Assembly (NCBI RefSeq): GCF_024296925.1
Contig: NZ_CP101125.1
Coordinates: 5,086,501-5,150,500, forward strand
Direction of reading: 5' to 3'
DNA: 64,000 bases
Source: Pseudomonas nunensis
GTDB taxonomy: Bacteria > Pseudomonadota > Gammaproteobacteria > Pseudomonadales > Pseudomonadaceae
Part shown: piece after piece, positions 53,580 through 62,156 of the stretch
Numbering within the stretch: position 1 is the stretch's first letter
Layout: each line of letters starts with the position of its first letter
Position numbers and translations under genes: made by a program
The notes under the pieces: generated by a model
Databases searched by the model: none
Told to the model about the DNA's origin: nothing
The model's input: only the letters and a program-made list of their open reading frames with translations

Positions 53580-53852
53580 ATGCCTGTTGAAAAGTCGATA
53601 TTCTCGTCCTTCAAAACTCTTCCGAAAATAATGTCGGACGTTTCTTTTTGCGCAGAAGAATTCAGCCATAGATCTTATTGACCTGCGAACGCTCTCTCAA
53701 AACAAACCTCCCGTTTCTCACAGACTTATCAGATCCAATAACCTCAACTCTGCTGTAACTTGAAACGCATCAAATCTTCTGGTGACAAGGATGTCGCTAC
53801 CGGTCGAGACCGCACATTCCGCGCTATCGAGCACATTCAAAAGGACATGAAT

Positions 53853-56219
53853 ATGCAAAAGCCTCCACCCTTTGTACTGACAGAAGCTGTCCATACGACA
53901 GCGATAGCTCCTTCGAACACATCAATAATTCGCGGGATATCCTCAACTCTTCCCCATAGCGGCATGTTTGGCATTCCGACCAACGTTGTAGTCAATTCGC
54001 GGGAGTTCACTGCCCACAGCATGAAAACTTCCAGGGAGTTTCAAACTCGCACGGAACAGCTGGCGCAATCTATTGAACAAGATCTGGCCACCACCCGATT
54101 AGAAGGCCCCACTCATCCACTCCCTCCCGCAGATGCAATAATTCGGGAGTTAGGAATACGTCACACACTTATTCTCAGGAAGACCGATGAGCTCTATCAA
54201 AAAACAGCGCTCGCCCATCATTACTTTGGGGATGATCCGCTCAATAAAAACTTTCATGACTACTTTCGAAAAGCCCGAAGCATCGATAAAACGATCAATC
54301 CGCGAGGGATTGCGATGCAGGCTTGGGCGACGTCGTACAGAGCGGCCCACGAAGCTGGTTTGCTGTCGAAATCAATCCAAATGCTTAACCAGCAACAAAT
54401 CGAAGTTCACCAGTGGCTCGCTGCCGTGCAGGCCAACGACCGGGAGCGAATCGCTGCTGAGCAGCAAGCACAGCGTGCAGCAGCCGAGCGGGCGCGATTA
54501 GCGGCAGAAGCTGAAACCCGGCGACTCGCTGCCGAACAAGCAAAACTTTCCGAACAACGTCGCCAGCAAGCTTTGGTCGAGGCAGCGAGGCGCCAAAAGG
54601 AAGAAGAACAGATCCGGATTCGTGAACAGGCCCGGCTGGCCGCGTTGGCGGAGAAACAACGTCAGGATGCCCAACTGGCGAGTCTGGCTGCCGAAAGGGC
54701 ACGGATAAATGCTGAAGCCGAAGTTCAAGAAATAGCGCGGATTGCGGCGGTGAAGACAGCGTTGGCCGAAGCCGAGTCAAAAGCTGAAGCAGCCGCACAC
54801 GCATTCGCTGCCGAACAGGCTCGTCTGCACGCTGAAATGGAACAGCGTATCGAGGCAATACAAAACAAACTTCTCGCCGAAAAACAGAGTCTGGAAATTC
54901 GCCGCAAAGTCATTGATACGGCGATTGGCGTGGCCAAACGCCAAGCGCAGCTGGCGACATCGAAGATCCAGCAACGAAAGGAAAACGCACAAGATCAGCA
55001 ACGGGTTCAACCGGAGTTACAAGCTGAGGCAGAACTCCAGCAATGGCAAAGCCAGACGCCGCAAACCCAACGTGTTTACCCGGCCTCAGGAGCTGTGGCT
55101 TCCACCAGCCCGATTTTCTCCTTCACCTCGACGGCCATTCGCCTTGCCCCCGCAACGTCATTCGCAATTCTCACCGCACTGCGAACCGGATTACTGACCG
55201 TGACAGCGGCGGGAGCGGCGCTGATCAGTCCGGTACTGGTTGGCTTCGCCGCTCTACTGATGCCATCGCGCCTGGGCAATGGCGAGCGCTTGTCCATGAG
55301 CGTTCCCCTTGCCGAACTCTCGTCGGCGTCCTCACAGACACTGCGCGAACTAGCAGACCGACAAGGCACGCTGGAAATGCCCGTGGGGCTAGGTGTCCGG
55401 CCACTCGGCCCTGGCGCGGAAGCGTTCGTCGCCACGGCCGACGACTTCCATATTCGCTCGAGTGTCCCGGTTCTGAATGCTGCTTATAACTCGCTGAATG
55501 ACGTTTACGAAACCGCACTACCGGACTCGCCAACGGACCTCCTCACCTGGACACCCGCCATCTCGCCGGGTAACAGCTCGACCGAATCGCCCATGGTTGA
55601 AACCGAGCTACCGGCGTATTCCGGCGGGACGATTGTTCCCGTTGAAGGGCGACTGGATCTGCATCCGATACTGGTCGAGGGCTGGGAAAGATTCATCATC
55701 GTGTTTCCTGATGACTCGGGGATTGCTCCGCTGTATGTGGTGTTTAGTAGTCCTTACGAGGGAGCAACTGTCGAAGGAGAACATAGCGGACGTGAATTCA
55801 ACCCTGATCAAATCGGGGGAGAGATTTTGAATCTGGATTGGGCCCCCTTAACCATTTCACAAGACGGAATAAGTATCGTGAGATTACACACTTCTAAATT
55901 TCTTCAGTCAGACGCAAATAAAGTGATGATTGATCGGCTAGATTGCATTGCTAGCGGAGAACTCGTGGCCACGGATACTGACAAACGTTTCTACACTCAT
56001 GAAATAAGGGAATTCGAACGATTTAAAGCTTTAGGTTTTGGTGATACCGAGATGCCAGATGCTGGATCTCCAATTTGGAATAACGTTCATACTGCAACCT
56101 TGGAAGATTTCAAGCTAAAAGACGATCCCACTCTTCTTTACACCTCTGAAGCCTTGGCCGCCGCTGCCGAGCAGGACGAACGTGATTATCAAAATTTATT
56201 AAAGGAGATGTGGCAATGA
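53853..56219 (+). CDS. S-type pyocin-like bacteriocin with unassigned C-terminal killer domain
   Basis: A 788-residue modular bacteriocin. Layout: polar N-terminal receptor-contact region; a long Ala/Glu/Arg/Gln coiled coil (about 200-400, e.g. AERARLAAEAETRRLAAEQA); a hydrophobic stretch (SFAILTALRTGLLTVTAAG); a pyocin-S translocation-type domain (about 450-630, including PLYVVFSSP); and a C-terminal killer module (about 640-788) with DLDW-like NLDWAPLTISQDG, FYTHEIREFERFKALG and WNNVHTATLEDF. I cannot assign the nuclease class. The last 370 bases are AT-richer than the rest. Start ATG 53853 is chosen because AAGGAC is seven bases upstream; the in-frame ATG 53847 lies too close and TTG 53760 has no ribosome site. 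It overlaps the immunity gene by four bases. Confidence 0.85.
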   Translation: MQKPPPFVLTEAVHTTAIAPSNTSIIRGISSTLPHSGMFGIPTNVVVNSREFTAHSMKTSREFQTRTEQLAQSIEQDLATTRLEGPTHPLPPADAIIRELGIRHTLILRKTDELYQKTALAHHYFGDDPLNKNFHDYFRKARSIDKTINPRGIAMQAWATSYRAAHEAGLLSKSIQMLNQQQIEVHQWLAAVQANDRERIAAEQQAQRAAAERARLAAEAETRRLAAEQAKLSEQRRQQALVEAARRQKEEEQIRIREQARLAALAEKQRQDAQLASLAAERARINAEAEVQEIARIAAVKTALAEAESKAEAAAHAFAAEQARLHAEMEQRIEAIQNKLLAEKQSLEIRRKVIDTAIGVAKRQAQLATSKIQQRKENAQDQQRVQPELQAEAELQQWQSQTPQTQRVYPASGAVASTSPIFSFTSTAIRLAPATSFAILTALRTGLLTVTAAGAALISPVLVGFAALLMPSRLGNGERLSMSVPLAELSSASSQTLRELADRQGTLEMPVGLGVRPLGPGAEAFVATADDFHIRSSVPVLNAAYNSLNDVYETALPDSPTDLLTWTPAISPGNSSTESPMVETELPAYSGGTIVPVEGRLDLHPILVEGWERFIIVFPDDSGIAPLYVVFSSPYEGATVEGEHSGREFNPDQIGGEILNLDWAPLTISQDGISIVRLHTSKFLQSDANKVMIDRLDCIASGELVATDTDKRFYTHEIREFERFKALGFGDTEMPDAGSPIWNNVHTATLEDFKLKDDPTLLYTSEALAAAAEQDERDYQNLLKEMWQ

Positions 56220-56476
56220 GCACCGTTGAGATGATTGTTAAAAATGAATCCCTTGATGACATCGTTACCGTGTTCGCGTTACTGAAACCAACCCCTCATC
56301 TGGATATGATGATAAGAAGCCATAATCCGGAACTCCTCAGGGAATATGGCTCACTCGAAGGCGCCTATGCACGGCTCATCAAAGCGGGCGTATTGGCAAA
56401 CGGAGAGAATGGGCTCGCGAGGAAAGGTCCAAACTGGAAAGCACCCGCCTACATGACCGAAAAAAGATACGTTTGA
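56216..56476 (+). CDS. Predicted bacteriocin immunity protein
   Basis: An 86-residue protein whose ATG overlaps the bacteriocin stop (ATGA) with AAAGGAG eight bases upstream. It is helical and moderately charged with a basic C-terminal end (KGPNWKAPAYMTEKRYV). Placement, size and translational coupling are those of a cognate immunity protein that neutralises the killer domain; I recognise no named family. Composition follows the AT-rich end of the bacteriocin gene. Confidence 0.78.
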   Translation: MSTVEMIVKNESLDDIVTVFALLKPTPHLDMMIRSHNPELLREYGSLEGAYARLIKAGVLANGENGLARKGPNWKAPAYMTEKRYV

Positions 56477-56481
56477 AGTCG

Positions 56482-56511
56482 GAGGCCACCAAGCCCAAGC
56501 TTGGTGGCCTC
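56482..56511. terminator. Hairpin between immunity gene and SDR gene
   Basis: GAGGCCACCAAG pairs perfectly with CTTGGTGGCCTC around CCCAAG, six bases after the immunity stop and six before the SDR stop. There is no T run of note on either side. Confidence 0.7.
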
Positions 56512-56516
56512 AGGAC

Positions 56517-57428
56517 TTAAAGCGAGTACTTCTGCAAATTCCCCATCATTTCCTTCAACGCTTCAATGTTGTCCTTCGGATGCGCCGCCCCTTCGAAATC
56601 ACAGATCTGTTGCCAGTGCGCCGCGACGTCTTCCGGCGAAAACCCAACACGCGGATCAAACCCGGCGCCGAGGCTGCGCTCCCAACGCACCTTGCCCATC
56701 CAGCCGCCGCCGACCTCAAACAGCCCTGAGGTTTCCTGGCAGTTTTCGCTGGCCAGGTACACCACCAACGGGCTGACCAGTTCCGGCTTGAGTTGTTCGA
56801 ACACTTGCGGCGGGATCAGGCCTTCGGTCATACGGGTGCCGCCGGTGGGGGCAATGGCGTTGACCAGGATGTTGTTCTTGCGACCTTCGATGGCCAGGGT
56901 GCGGGTCAGGCCGTAGAGGCCGAGTTTGGCCATACCGTAGTTGGACTGGCCGAAGTTGCCGTAGATGCCCGAGGTCGAGGCGGTGAAGATCACGCGGCCA
57001 TAGTTTTGCTCGCGCATGTGCGGCCAAGCGGCGCGGGTGACTTTGTAAGCGCCTTCGACGTGAACGCGGTAAACCAGGTCCCAGTCGGCGTCGTCCATTT
57101 TGTGGAAGGTCTTGTCGCGCAAGATGCCGGCGTTGTTGACCACGACATCGACACGGCCAAACACGTCGAGGGCGTTTTGCACCAGTTTGTCGCCGTCGGT
57201 GACGGAGTCGTGGTTGGCTTCGGCAATGCCGCCCGCCTCGCGAATTTCGGCGACCACACGGTCTGCTGCCGAGGCGTTGGCGCCTTCACCCTGAGCCGTG
57301 CCGCCGAGGTCGTTGACCAGCACTTTGGCGCCCTGTTTGGCGAACAGCAGCGCATGGGCCCGCCCCAGACCGCCGCCGGCGCCGGTGATGATCACGACTT
57401 TATCTTCGAAGCGCATAGACTCATTCAT
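56517..57428 (-). CDS. Short-chain dehydrogenase, multifunctional-enzyme-2/17-beta-HSD4-like
   Basis: A 303-residue NAD(P)-dependent oxidoreductase. Motifs: VVIITGAGGGLGRAHALLFA (nucleotide-binding), VVVNNAGILRD, the catalytic Ser in FTASTSGIYG, and YGMAKLG (Tyr and Lys). The segment VLVNDLGGTAQGEGANASAADRV and the C-terminal FSPEDVAAHW match the 3-hydroxyacyl-CoA dehydrogenase domain of peroxisomal MFE-2-like SDRs, suggesting a role in fatty-acid or steroid-type beta-oxidation. The ATG at 57428 has GGAG seven bases upstream. Confidence 0.88.
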   Translation of the reverse strand: MNESMRFEDKVVIITGAGGGLGRAHALLFAKQGAKVLVNDLGGTAQGEGANASAADRVVAEIREAGGIAEANHDSVTDGDKLVQNALDVFGRVDVVVNNAGILRDKTFHKMDDADWDLVYRVHVEGAYKVTRAAWPHMREQNYGRVIFTASTSGIYGNFGQSNYGMAKLGLYGLTRTLAIEGRKNNILVNAIAPTGGTRMTEGLIPPQVFEQLKPELVSPLVVYLASENCQETSGLFEVGGGWMGKVRWERSLGAGFDPRVGFSPEDVAAHWQQICDFEGAAHPKDNIEALKEMMGNLQKYSL

Positions 57429-57578
57429 GGGGGAACTCCAGCAGGCCAAAAGGACGATGACCTCGAGTGTCAGGCACAGGGCGGCGGGTCACAATCAAGA
57501 CGAGGAGGCTGAATGGTGTGCGATAAGGCTGGGGGATGATGACCGCAATGCTGCGGTATACGGGCCTGGAACAAAACC

Positions 57579-57668
57579 TGTGGGAGCGAGCTTGCTCGCG
57601 ATAGCGGACTGGCAGACAACACAGGTGTGAATGTCAGACCGCTATCGCGAGCAAGCTCGTTCCCACAA
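57579..57668. repeat. REP pair (REPIN)
   Basis: CCTGTGGGAGCGAGCTTGCT and its inverted partner, about 45 bases apart, lie in the gap between the SDR gene and the hydrolase gene. Confidence 0.88.
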
Positions 57669-57694
57669 GGATTGCGGGGTGCAAATGTTTAGGC

Positions 57695-58597
57695 TCACGA
57701 ACACGCCCGCTTGAGCGGCGCTGCAACCTGCCGATCCCGAAACTCCAGGTAATGCTTGAGCACCTGCACGGGCGCTTCGGTCTGTGGGTAGTGGCCAATC
57801 CCGGGTAACAACACGGTGTCAGGATTGGGGATCAGCTCGCGATAACGCTCGACCATGTGCGCACCGGAAATCGGATCGACCTCGCCATCAATCACCCGCA
57901 AAGGCACTACGCCGCGCTGCATGGCGCTGACCCAGCGATCGCGCTGGACTCGTCGCTCCGGAATGTAGCCGATCAATTTATGCATGATCCGGGGCCCGTG
58001 ATTGCTGTCGATCAGGCTCCAGAAATCATCCATTTCGCTTTCGGTGGGCCGGGTCTGGGGACCGAAGATCTGCCGGAAGTTTTTCACCAGTGCGTCACGG
58101 GTGAAGGCGCGGCCGATCATCCAGCCCAATGGGCTGAGCAAGAGTTTTTGCGTCAGCAGCGGGCGATGGGTTTCAGGGAACAGGCCGCCATTGAGGAACA
58201 CGCAACTGGCGATGTCCACCCGTGCTTCGTGATGCCGGGCCAGCAGTTCCTGGGCGACGCTGTCGCCGTAATCGTGAGCCAGCAGGTGCACCGGCTGCTC
58301 GATGTTCAGGTGCGCAAGCAAGGCCTGTTGCAAATCGGCTTGCTCCAGCAGGCTGTACTCGTGGTTCACCGGTTTGGCCGAGTCGCCGAAGCCGAGCATG
58401 TCGCAGGCAATCACCCGATAGCGCTGCAGGAGCGGCTGCCACAGGTAATGCCAGTCCCAACTGGCGGTCGGAAAGCCGTGAATCAACAACAGCGGCTCAC
58501 CCTGCCCGGCCGTCCAGTAGCGAATGGCCTGGCCACGGAATACAAACGTCTGGCCGCGTTTGCGCCAGACACACAGCGGGATCTCGGCGAGTGGCAT
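57695..58597 (-). CDS. Alpha/beta hydrolase (haloalkane dehalogenase/MEST-like)
   Basis: A 300-residue alpha/beta-hydrolase fold enzyme. HGFPTASWDWHYLW supplies the oxyanion region, AHDYGDSVAQELL has Asp as nucleophile (dehalogenase or epoxide-hydrolase type), DGEVDPISGAHM the acid, and GIGHYPQTEAP the catalytic His. Substrate unknown. Its start overlaps the stop of the aldolase-like gene upstream (TAATG), so they are co-translated. Confidence 0.87.
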   Translation of the reverse strand: MPLAEIPLCVWRKRGQTFVFRGQAIRYWTAGQGEPLLLIHGFPTASWDWHYLWQPLLQRYRVIACDMLGFGDSAKPVNHEYSLLEQADLQQALLAHLNIEQPVHLLAHDYGDSVAQELLARHHEARVDIASCVFLNGGLFPETHRPLLTQKLLLSPLGWMIGRAFTRDALVKNFRQIFGPQTRPTESEMDDFWSLIDSNHGPRIMHKLIGYIPERRVQRDRWVSAMQRGVVPLRVIDGEVDPISGAHMVERYRELIPNPDTVLLPGIGHYPQTEAPVQVLKHYLEFRDRQVAAPLKRACS

Positions 58598-59379
58598 TAG
58601 AGTTTATAACCCGGGTCTTGTTTATCGAGTTTGCGCAGCAACGCCGGCCAGGCCAGCGCGCCACCCATCCCTTGAGCACTTTTGGTAACGCCGGCAATCA
58701 TCGCCTTGGCGCCCGCCAGAATCTGCGGCTCGATGGCGATCAGTTCGGCACCACCGTTTTGTGCGAGCACCTGGATATCGCAGGCGCGCTGGAAGGTGAA
58801 CATCATCAGAAAGGTGTCGGCGATGGTGCCGCCACAGGTCAGCAGACCGTGGTTGTGCAGCATCAGGAAATTGTTTTCGCCGAGGTCGGCTTGCAGGCGC
58901 GCCTTCTCTTCGTGGTTCAGCGCAACACCTTCGTAAGCGTGATAAGCCAGGCTGGACAGGACGAACAACGACTGCTGGCTGATCGGCAGGATCCCCTGTT
59001 TCTGCGCCGACACCGCCACGCCTGCAGCGGTGTGGGTGTGCAGCACGCAGACCACGTCGTGACGCACTTCATGCACGGCGCTGTGGATGGTGTAGCCCGC
59101 CGGATTGATTTCGTAGGGACTGTCCATCAGCTTGTTGCCGGCCTGATCGACCTTGACCAGGCTCGACGCGGTGATCTCATGAAACATCAGCCCGAACGGG
59201 TTGATCAGGAAGTCTTCGGTGCCCGGCACCTTGGCGGAAATATGGGTAAAGATCAGATCATCCCAGCCATGCAGCGCGACCAGACGATAACAGGCCGCCA
59301 GATCGACGCGGGTCTGCCACTCGGCGGCACTCACCTGATCTTTGACACTGTGGGGGGATTGGACGGGGGCGACACTCAC
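58597..59379 (-). CDS. Class II aldolase/adducin family protein
   Basis: A 260-residue protein with the aldolase II fold. VDLAACYRLVALHGWDDLIFTHISAKVPG, VLHTHTAAGVAVSAQKQG (the HTH metal-binding pair) and LHNHGLLTCGGTIADTF (third His) match zinc-dependent class II aldolases and the related adducin head group. The exact reaction is not deducible. It overlaps the downstream hydrolase gene, suggesting the two work on one substrate. Confidence 0.88.
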   Translation of the reverse strand: MSVAPVQSPHSVKDQVSAAEWQTRVDLAACYRLVALHGWDDLIFTHISAKVPGTEDFLINPFGLMFHEITASSLVKVDQAGNKLMDSPYEINPAGYTIHSAVHEVRHDVVCVLHTHTAAGVAVSAQKQGILPISQQSLFVLSSLAYHAYEGVALNHEEKARLQADLGENNFLMLHNHGLLTCGGTIADTFLMMFTFQRACDIQVLAQNGGAELIAIEPQILAGAKAMIAGVTKSAQGMGGALAWPALLRKLDKQDPGYKL

Positions 59380-59513
59380 GGCAGGAACCTCCTGGTTTTT
59401 ATTATTTTTGCTCTCGTGTCAGCAGTCTAGTCAGCCCCCGGAATTCGTGTAGTTGCATTCGCAGCCAGCTTGATGGCCGAGCGAGTCAGCTGCGCAATGA
59501 GCTTGGATCCATG

Positions 59514-60200
59514 TCAAAGGATCGACGCCAACAAGGGTGCCGCGAACAGATTCAGCAACCCTGTCAGAACCATGACCAGCCCCGCCACCGAGCCTTCTTC
59601 ACCGCCCACTTCATGCGCCCGACTGACCCCGGCACCGTGCGCACCGACACCGAACAGTGCCCCGCGTGCCAGGGCGCTGCGCAGCGGCAGCCACTTGAGC
59701 AGGATGCCGCCGAGCATCGCCCCGAATACACCGGTGAACATCACGAATACTGCGGTCAATTCCGGCACGCCGCCGAGGTCGTGGGCCAGCGGCATGGCGA
59801 AGGGAGTGGTGATCGAACGTGGCACCAGCGACATCGTCACCGAGCTGTCCAGCGCCAACGCCTTGGCCAGCCCGAACGAACTGCCGATGGACGCCGCGCT
59901 GCCTGCCAGCATCCCGAGCAACAGCGCCGACCAGTGCCGCGCCAACATCTGCCGCTGCTGCCAGATCGGCACGGCGAACGCCACGGTGACCGGCCCCAGC
60001 ACCAGCATCAGCCAATGGGTGTTGCTCGAATATTCGGCATAGGCGGTGTGCAGCGGCACAGCGAGCGCCAGCAGCAAGGCCGGGACCAGAATCAGCGGCG
60101 ACAATAAATAGCGGCCGGTTCGCCGGTAGGTCCAGCGACTGAATAAATAGGCGAGCAACGTGAAGGCCAGCCAGAACATCGGCATCAGCTCAAGCTTCAT
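59514..60200 (-). CDS. LrgB/CidB-like inner-membrane protein
   Basis: A 228-residue membrane protein with about six helices, matching the LrgB family: AGSAASIGSSFGLAKALAL, VTMSLVPRSITTPFAMPLA and FGVGAHGAGVSRAHEVGGEEGSVAGL, which end in the conserved GxG-rich region. LrgAB/CidAB pairs are implicated in export of murein-active enzymes or pyruvate. Its start overlaps cidA by 11 bases. Confidence 0.9.
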   Translation of the reverse strand: MKLELMPMFWLAFTLLAYLFSRWTYRRTGRYLLSPLILVPALLLALAVPLHTAYAEYSSNTHWLMLVLGPVTVAFAVPIWQQRQMLARHWSALLLGMLAGSAASIGSSFGLAKALALDSSVTMSLVPRSITTPFAMPLAHDLGGVPELTAVFVMFTGVFGAMLGGILLKWLPLRSALARGALFGVGAHGAGVSRAHEVGGEEGSVAGLVMVLTGLLNLFAAPLLASIL

Positions 60201-60576
60201 GGGGCCTCCTCACACGCACGACCAGCTCCACGGTAAACGCCGTCACCAACATCACCATCAAAGTGCTGACGCCGATCACCAGCAGAATCCGCCAGCCGTC
60301 ATCGCGCAGCAGGCCGCCGTAGTCGAGCAGGCTCATCAACGCAGGAATAAAGAACAACAGCATCTCGGCCATCAACAACCCGGCGCCCATCTGCAATGCG
60401 GCGGGTTTCACCCAACCGAACGCGAACGCCAGGAGCAACAACGCCATGCCGATCACCCCACCCGGGATCGGCCAGGCAAACCAGGCAGCCAATTGACAAC
60501 CGAGCAGGTAGATCGCCAGCAGCACGGCCAGCTCGGCAATCAGTCGGGCGAGGTATTTCAGGGTTGATGCGTTCAT
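60190..60576 (-). CDS. LrgA/CidA-like holin-type membrane protein
   Basis: A 128-residue membrane protein with four helices in the LrgA pattern: IYLLGCQLAAWFAWPIPGGVIGMALLLLAF and MGAGLLMAEMLLFFIPALMSLLDY. First gene of the pair with the LrgB homologue. The ATG at 60576 follows GAGGA eight bases upstream. A LysR regulator is divergent at 60673, as in S. aureus-type cidR-cidAB organisation. Confidence 0.9.
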   Translation of the reverse strand: MNASTLKYLARLIAELAVLLAIYLLGCQLAAWFAWPIPGGVIGMALLLLAFAFGWVKPAALQMGAGLLMAEMLLFFIPALMSLLDYGGLLRDDGWRILLVIGVSTLMVMLVTAFTVELVVRVRRPHEA

Positions 60577-60672
60577 GGTTTCGGTCCTCACAGGCGCTCA
60601 TTTTACGGAGCGGGCTGCTATCCCCGAAACGAATTGTTAGACTCAGCCTCATTCCAAAATGGAATCCGGTCG

Positions 60673-61569
60673 ATGGAATTCAAACAGCTCCGCAGCTTCA
60701 TCGAAGTGATGCACCAGGGTGGTTTCACCCAGGCCGCCAAGACCTTGCACATCAGCCAATCGGCGGTGAGCAAGCAGGTCGCACAACTGGAGCAAAGCCT
60801 CGGCACCCCGCTGCTCGAACGCCTCGGCTCACAATTGCGCCTGACCGCCGCTGGCAGCGTGGTCTTGCAACGGGCCGAAGGCATGCTGCGCCTGCGCAAC
60901 GAATTGCTCAGTGAACTGGACGATTTGAGCCAACTGGCCCGAGGAGAACTGCGCCTGGGCTTGCCGCTGCTGGGCAGCGACGCATTGTTCGCCGGGCTGT
61001 TCGCCGAATACCGGCGACGCTACCCGAACATCAGTATCCAATTGCTCGAAGGCGGCAGCCTGAACATCGAGCAAGCCGTGTTGAGTGGCGAACTGGAACT
61101 GGGTGGCAGCCTGTTGCCGAAGGATCCGCAATTCGCATTCCAGCCGTTCTGCGATGAACCGCTCGACGCTCTGCTACCAGCCGATCACCCGTTGGCAGCG
61201 AAGACAGTGATTGGTCTGGAGGAATTGGCCGACACGCCGTTCCTGCTGTATCAGCGCAGCTTCGTGCTGAATGACCGCTTGCTCCAGGCTTGTCAGCAGA
61301 TGGGGTTTACGCCCAAGGAAGGCGGACGTAGCGGCCAGGCGGATTTTCTCGCGGCGCTGGTGGCCGCCGGGCAAGGCGTGGTGCTGTTGCCAAGTGTGGT
61401 CGCGCGCGGGTTGGTGCGGCCAGGCGTGGTGCGCCTGACCTTGAACGCACCGGCGTATCTGCGCTGGGACATTGCCTTTATCTGGCGCCAGGGCGCGTAC
61501 CTGTCAAAAGCCGCCCAAGCCTGGCTCGCACTGCTGCGCGAGCGTCCGGTCAGCCCCGCAGAGCGCTGA
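60673..61569 (+). CDS. LysR family regulator, CidR-like
   Basis: A 298-residue LysR regulator: RSFIEVMHQGGFTQAAKTLHISQSAVSKQVAQLEQSLG (in parts) and LLERLGSQLRLTAAG in the DNA-binding domain, then a ligand-binding domain. It is divergent from the lrgAB/cidAB pair with a 96-base shared promoter region, so it likely controls them. Its last 20 bases overlap the converging flavodoxin gene. Confidence 0.88.
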   Translation: MEFKQLRSFIEVMHQGGFTQAAKTLHISQSAVSKQVAQLEQSLGTPLLERLGSQLRLTAAGSVVLQRAEGMLRLRNELLSELDDLSQLARGELRLGLPLLGSDALFAGLFAEYRRRYPNISIQLLEGGSLNIEQAVLSGELELGGSLLPKDPQFAFQPFCDEPLDALLPADHPLAAKTVIGLEELADTPFLLYQRSFVLNDRLLQACQQMGFTPKEGGRSGQADFLAALVAAGQGVVLLPSVVARGLVRPGVVRLTLNAPAYLRWDIAFIWRQGAYLSKAAQAWLALLRERPVSPAER

Positions 61570-62005
61570 CCAGTTCCGCCAGCCAAGGCTCGGCGTCGGT
61601 TTCCGGGGTGACGCTTTCGCTGGCATCCAGGCGCAGCATCGGCAGCACTTCGCGCAGGCCCAGTTCGCCGAACAATTCGCGCATCTGCTCACCACCGCCG
61701 CAGAACGTATCGCCATAGCTCGCATCGCCCAAACCGATCACCGCGCCGGGCAAACCACGCCAGGCGGCGGGCAATTGGTCACGAATCATCGAGTACAACG
61801 GTTGCAGGTTGTCCGGCAGTTCGCCCATGCCCGTGGTCGAGGTCACGGCCAGGAAGGCTTGCGGGCCGAACGCCTGAAGGTCAGCCAGGCTGGCGCGAGG
61901 GTTGTGCCAGGTATCGAAACCGGCTTCTTTTAAAATATCCGCAGCATGCCGGGCGACTTCTTCAGCCGTGCCGTACACCGAGCCGGAAAGGATGGCGACT
62001 TTCAT
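61550..62005 (-). CDS. Flavodoxin (MioC-like)
   Basis: A 151-residue FMN-binding electron carrier of the short-chain flavodoxin type. The FMN phosphate loop is ILSGSVYGTAEEVA, the second loop VTSTTGMGELPDN and the third LGDASYGDTFCGGGEQM. It matches MioC. The ATG at 62005 has AGGATCAG eight bases upstream; a TTG at 62008 is rejected. It converges on the LysR gene with a 20-base overlap and is divergent from the LOV gene. Confidence 0.9.
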   Translation of the reverse strand: MKVAILSGSVYGTAEEVARHAADILKEAGFDTWHNPRASLADLQAFGPQAFLAVTSTTGMGELPDNLQPLYSMIRDQLPAAWRGLPGAVIGLGDASYGDTFCGGGEQMRELFGELGLREVLPMLRLDASESVTPETDAEPWLAELVSALRG

Positions 62006-62156
62006 CAATCTGATCCTGAAGCTGTATAAAGACGGGCGATATTAACAGCACGGGCAAAAAACCTGCGATTGCCTCTCTATTAGAGTTGATGGCCAGTAGA
62101 CAGCCCTGATTGTTCTTCTAGAATGCAGCCCTTATCAACTTGGAAAGGATTCTCGG

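Larger units (their letters stand above)
52933..53852. other. 920-base gap with repeats, a palindrome and an orphan terminator
   Basis: Between DUF1302 (minus) and the bacteriocin gene (plus) I find no convincing coding frame. The region holds a repeat cluster (53127-53291), a perfect 8-7-8 inverted repeat (53318-53340), an isolated terminator (53552-53579) with no recognised gene before it, and an AT-rich leader to the bacteriocin gene. The 53341-53551 stretch could encode a small RNA. Confidence 0.6.

Noticed and set aside
53343..53681. Open frame upstream of the bacteriocin
   Set aside because: It crosses the orphan terminator, has no ribosome site and shows unstructured composition.
53753..53768. 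LexA-like site CTGT-N8 near the bacteriocin start
   Set aside because: The second half reads ACGC instead of ACAG, so SOS control is not supported.
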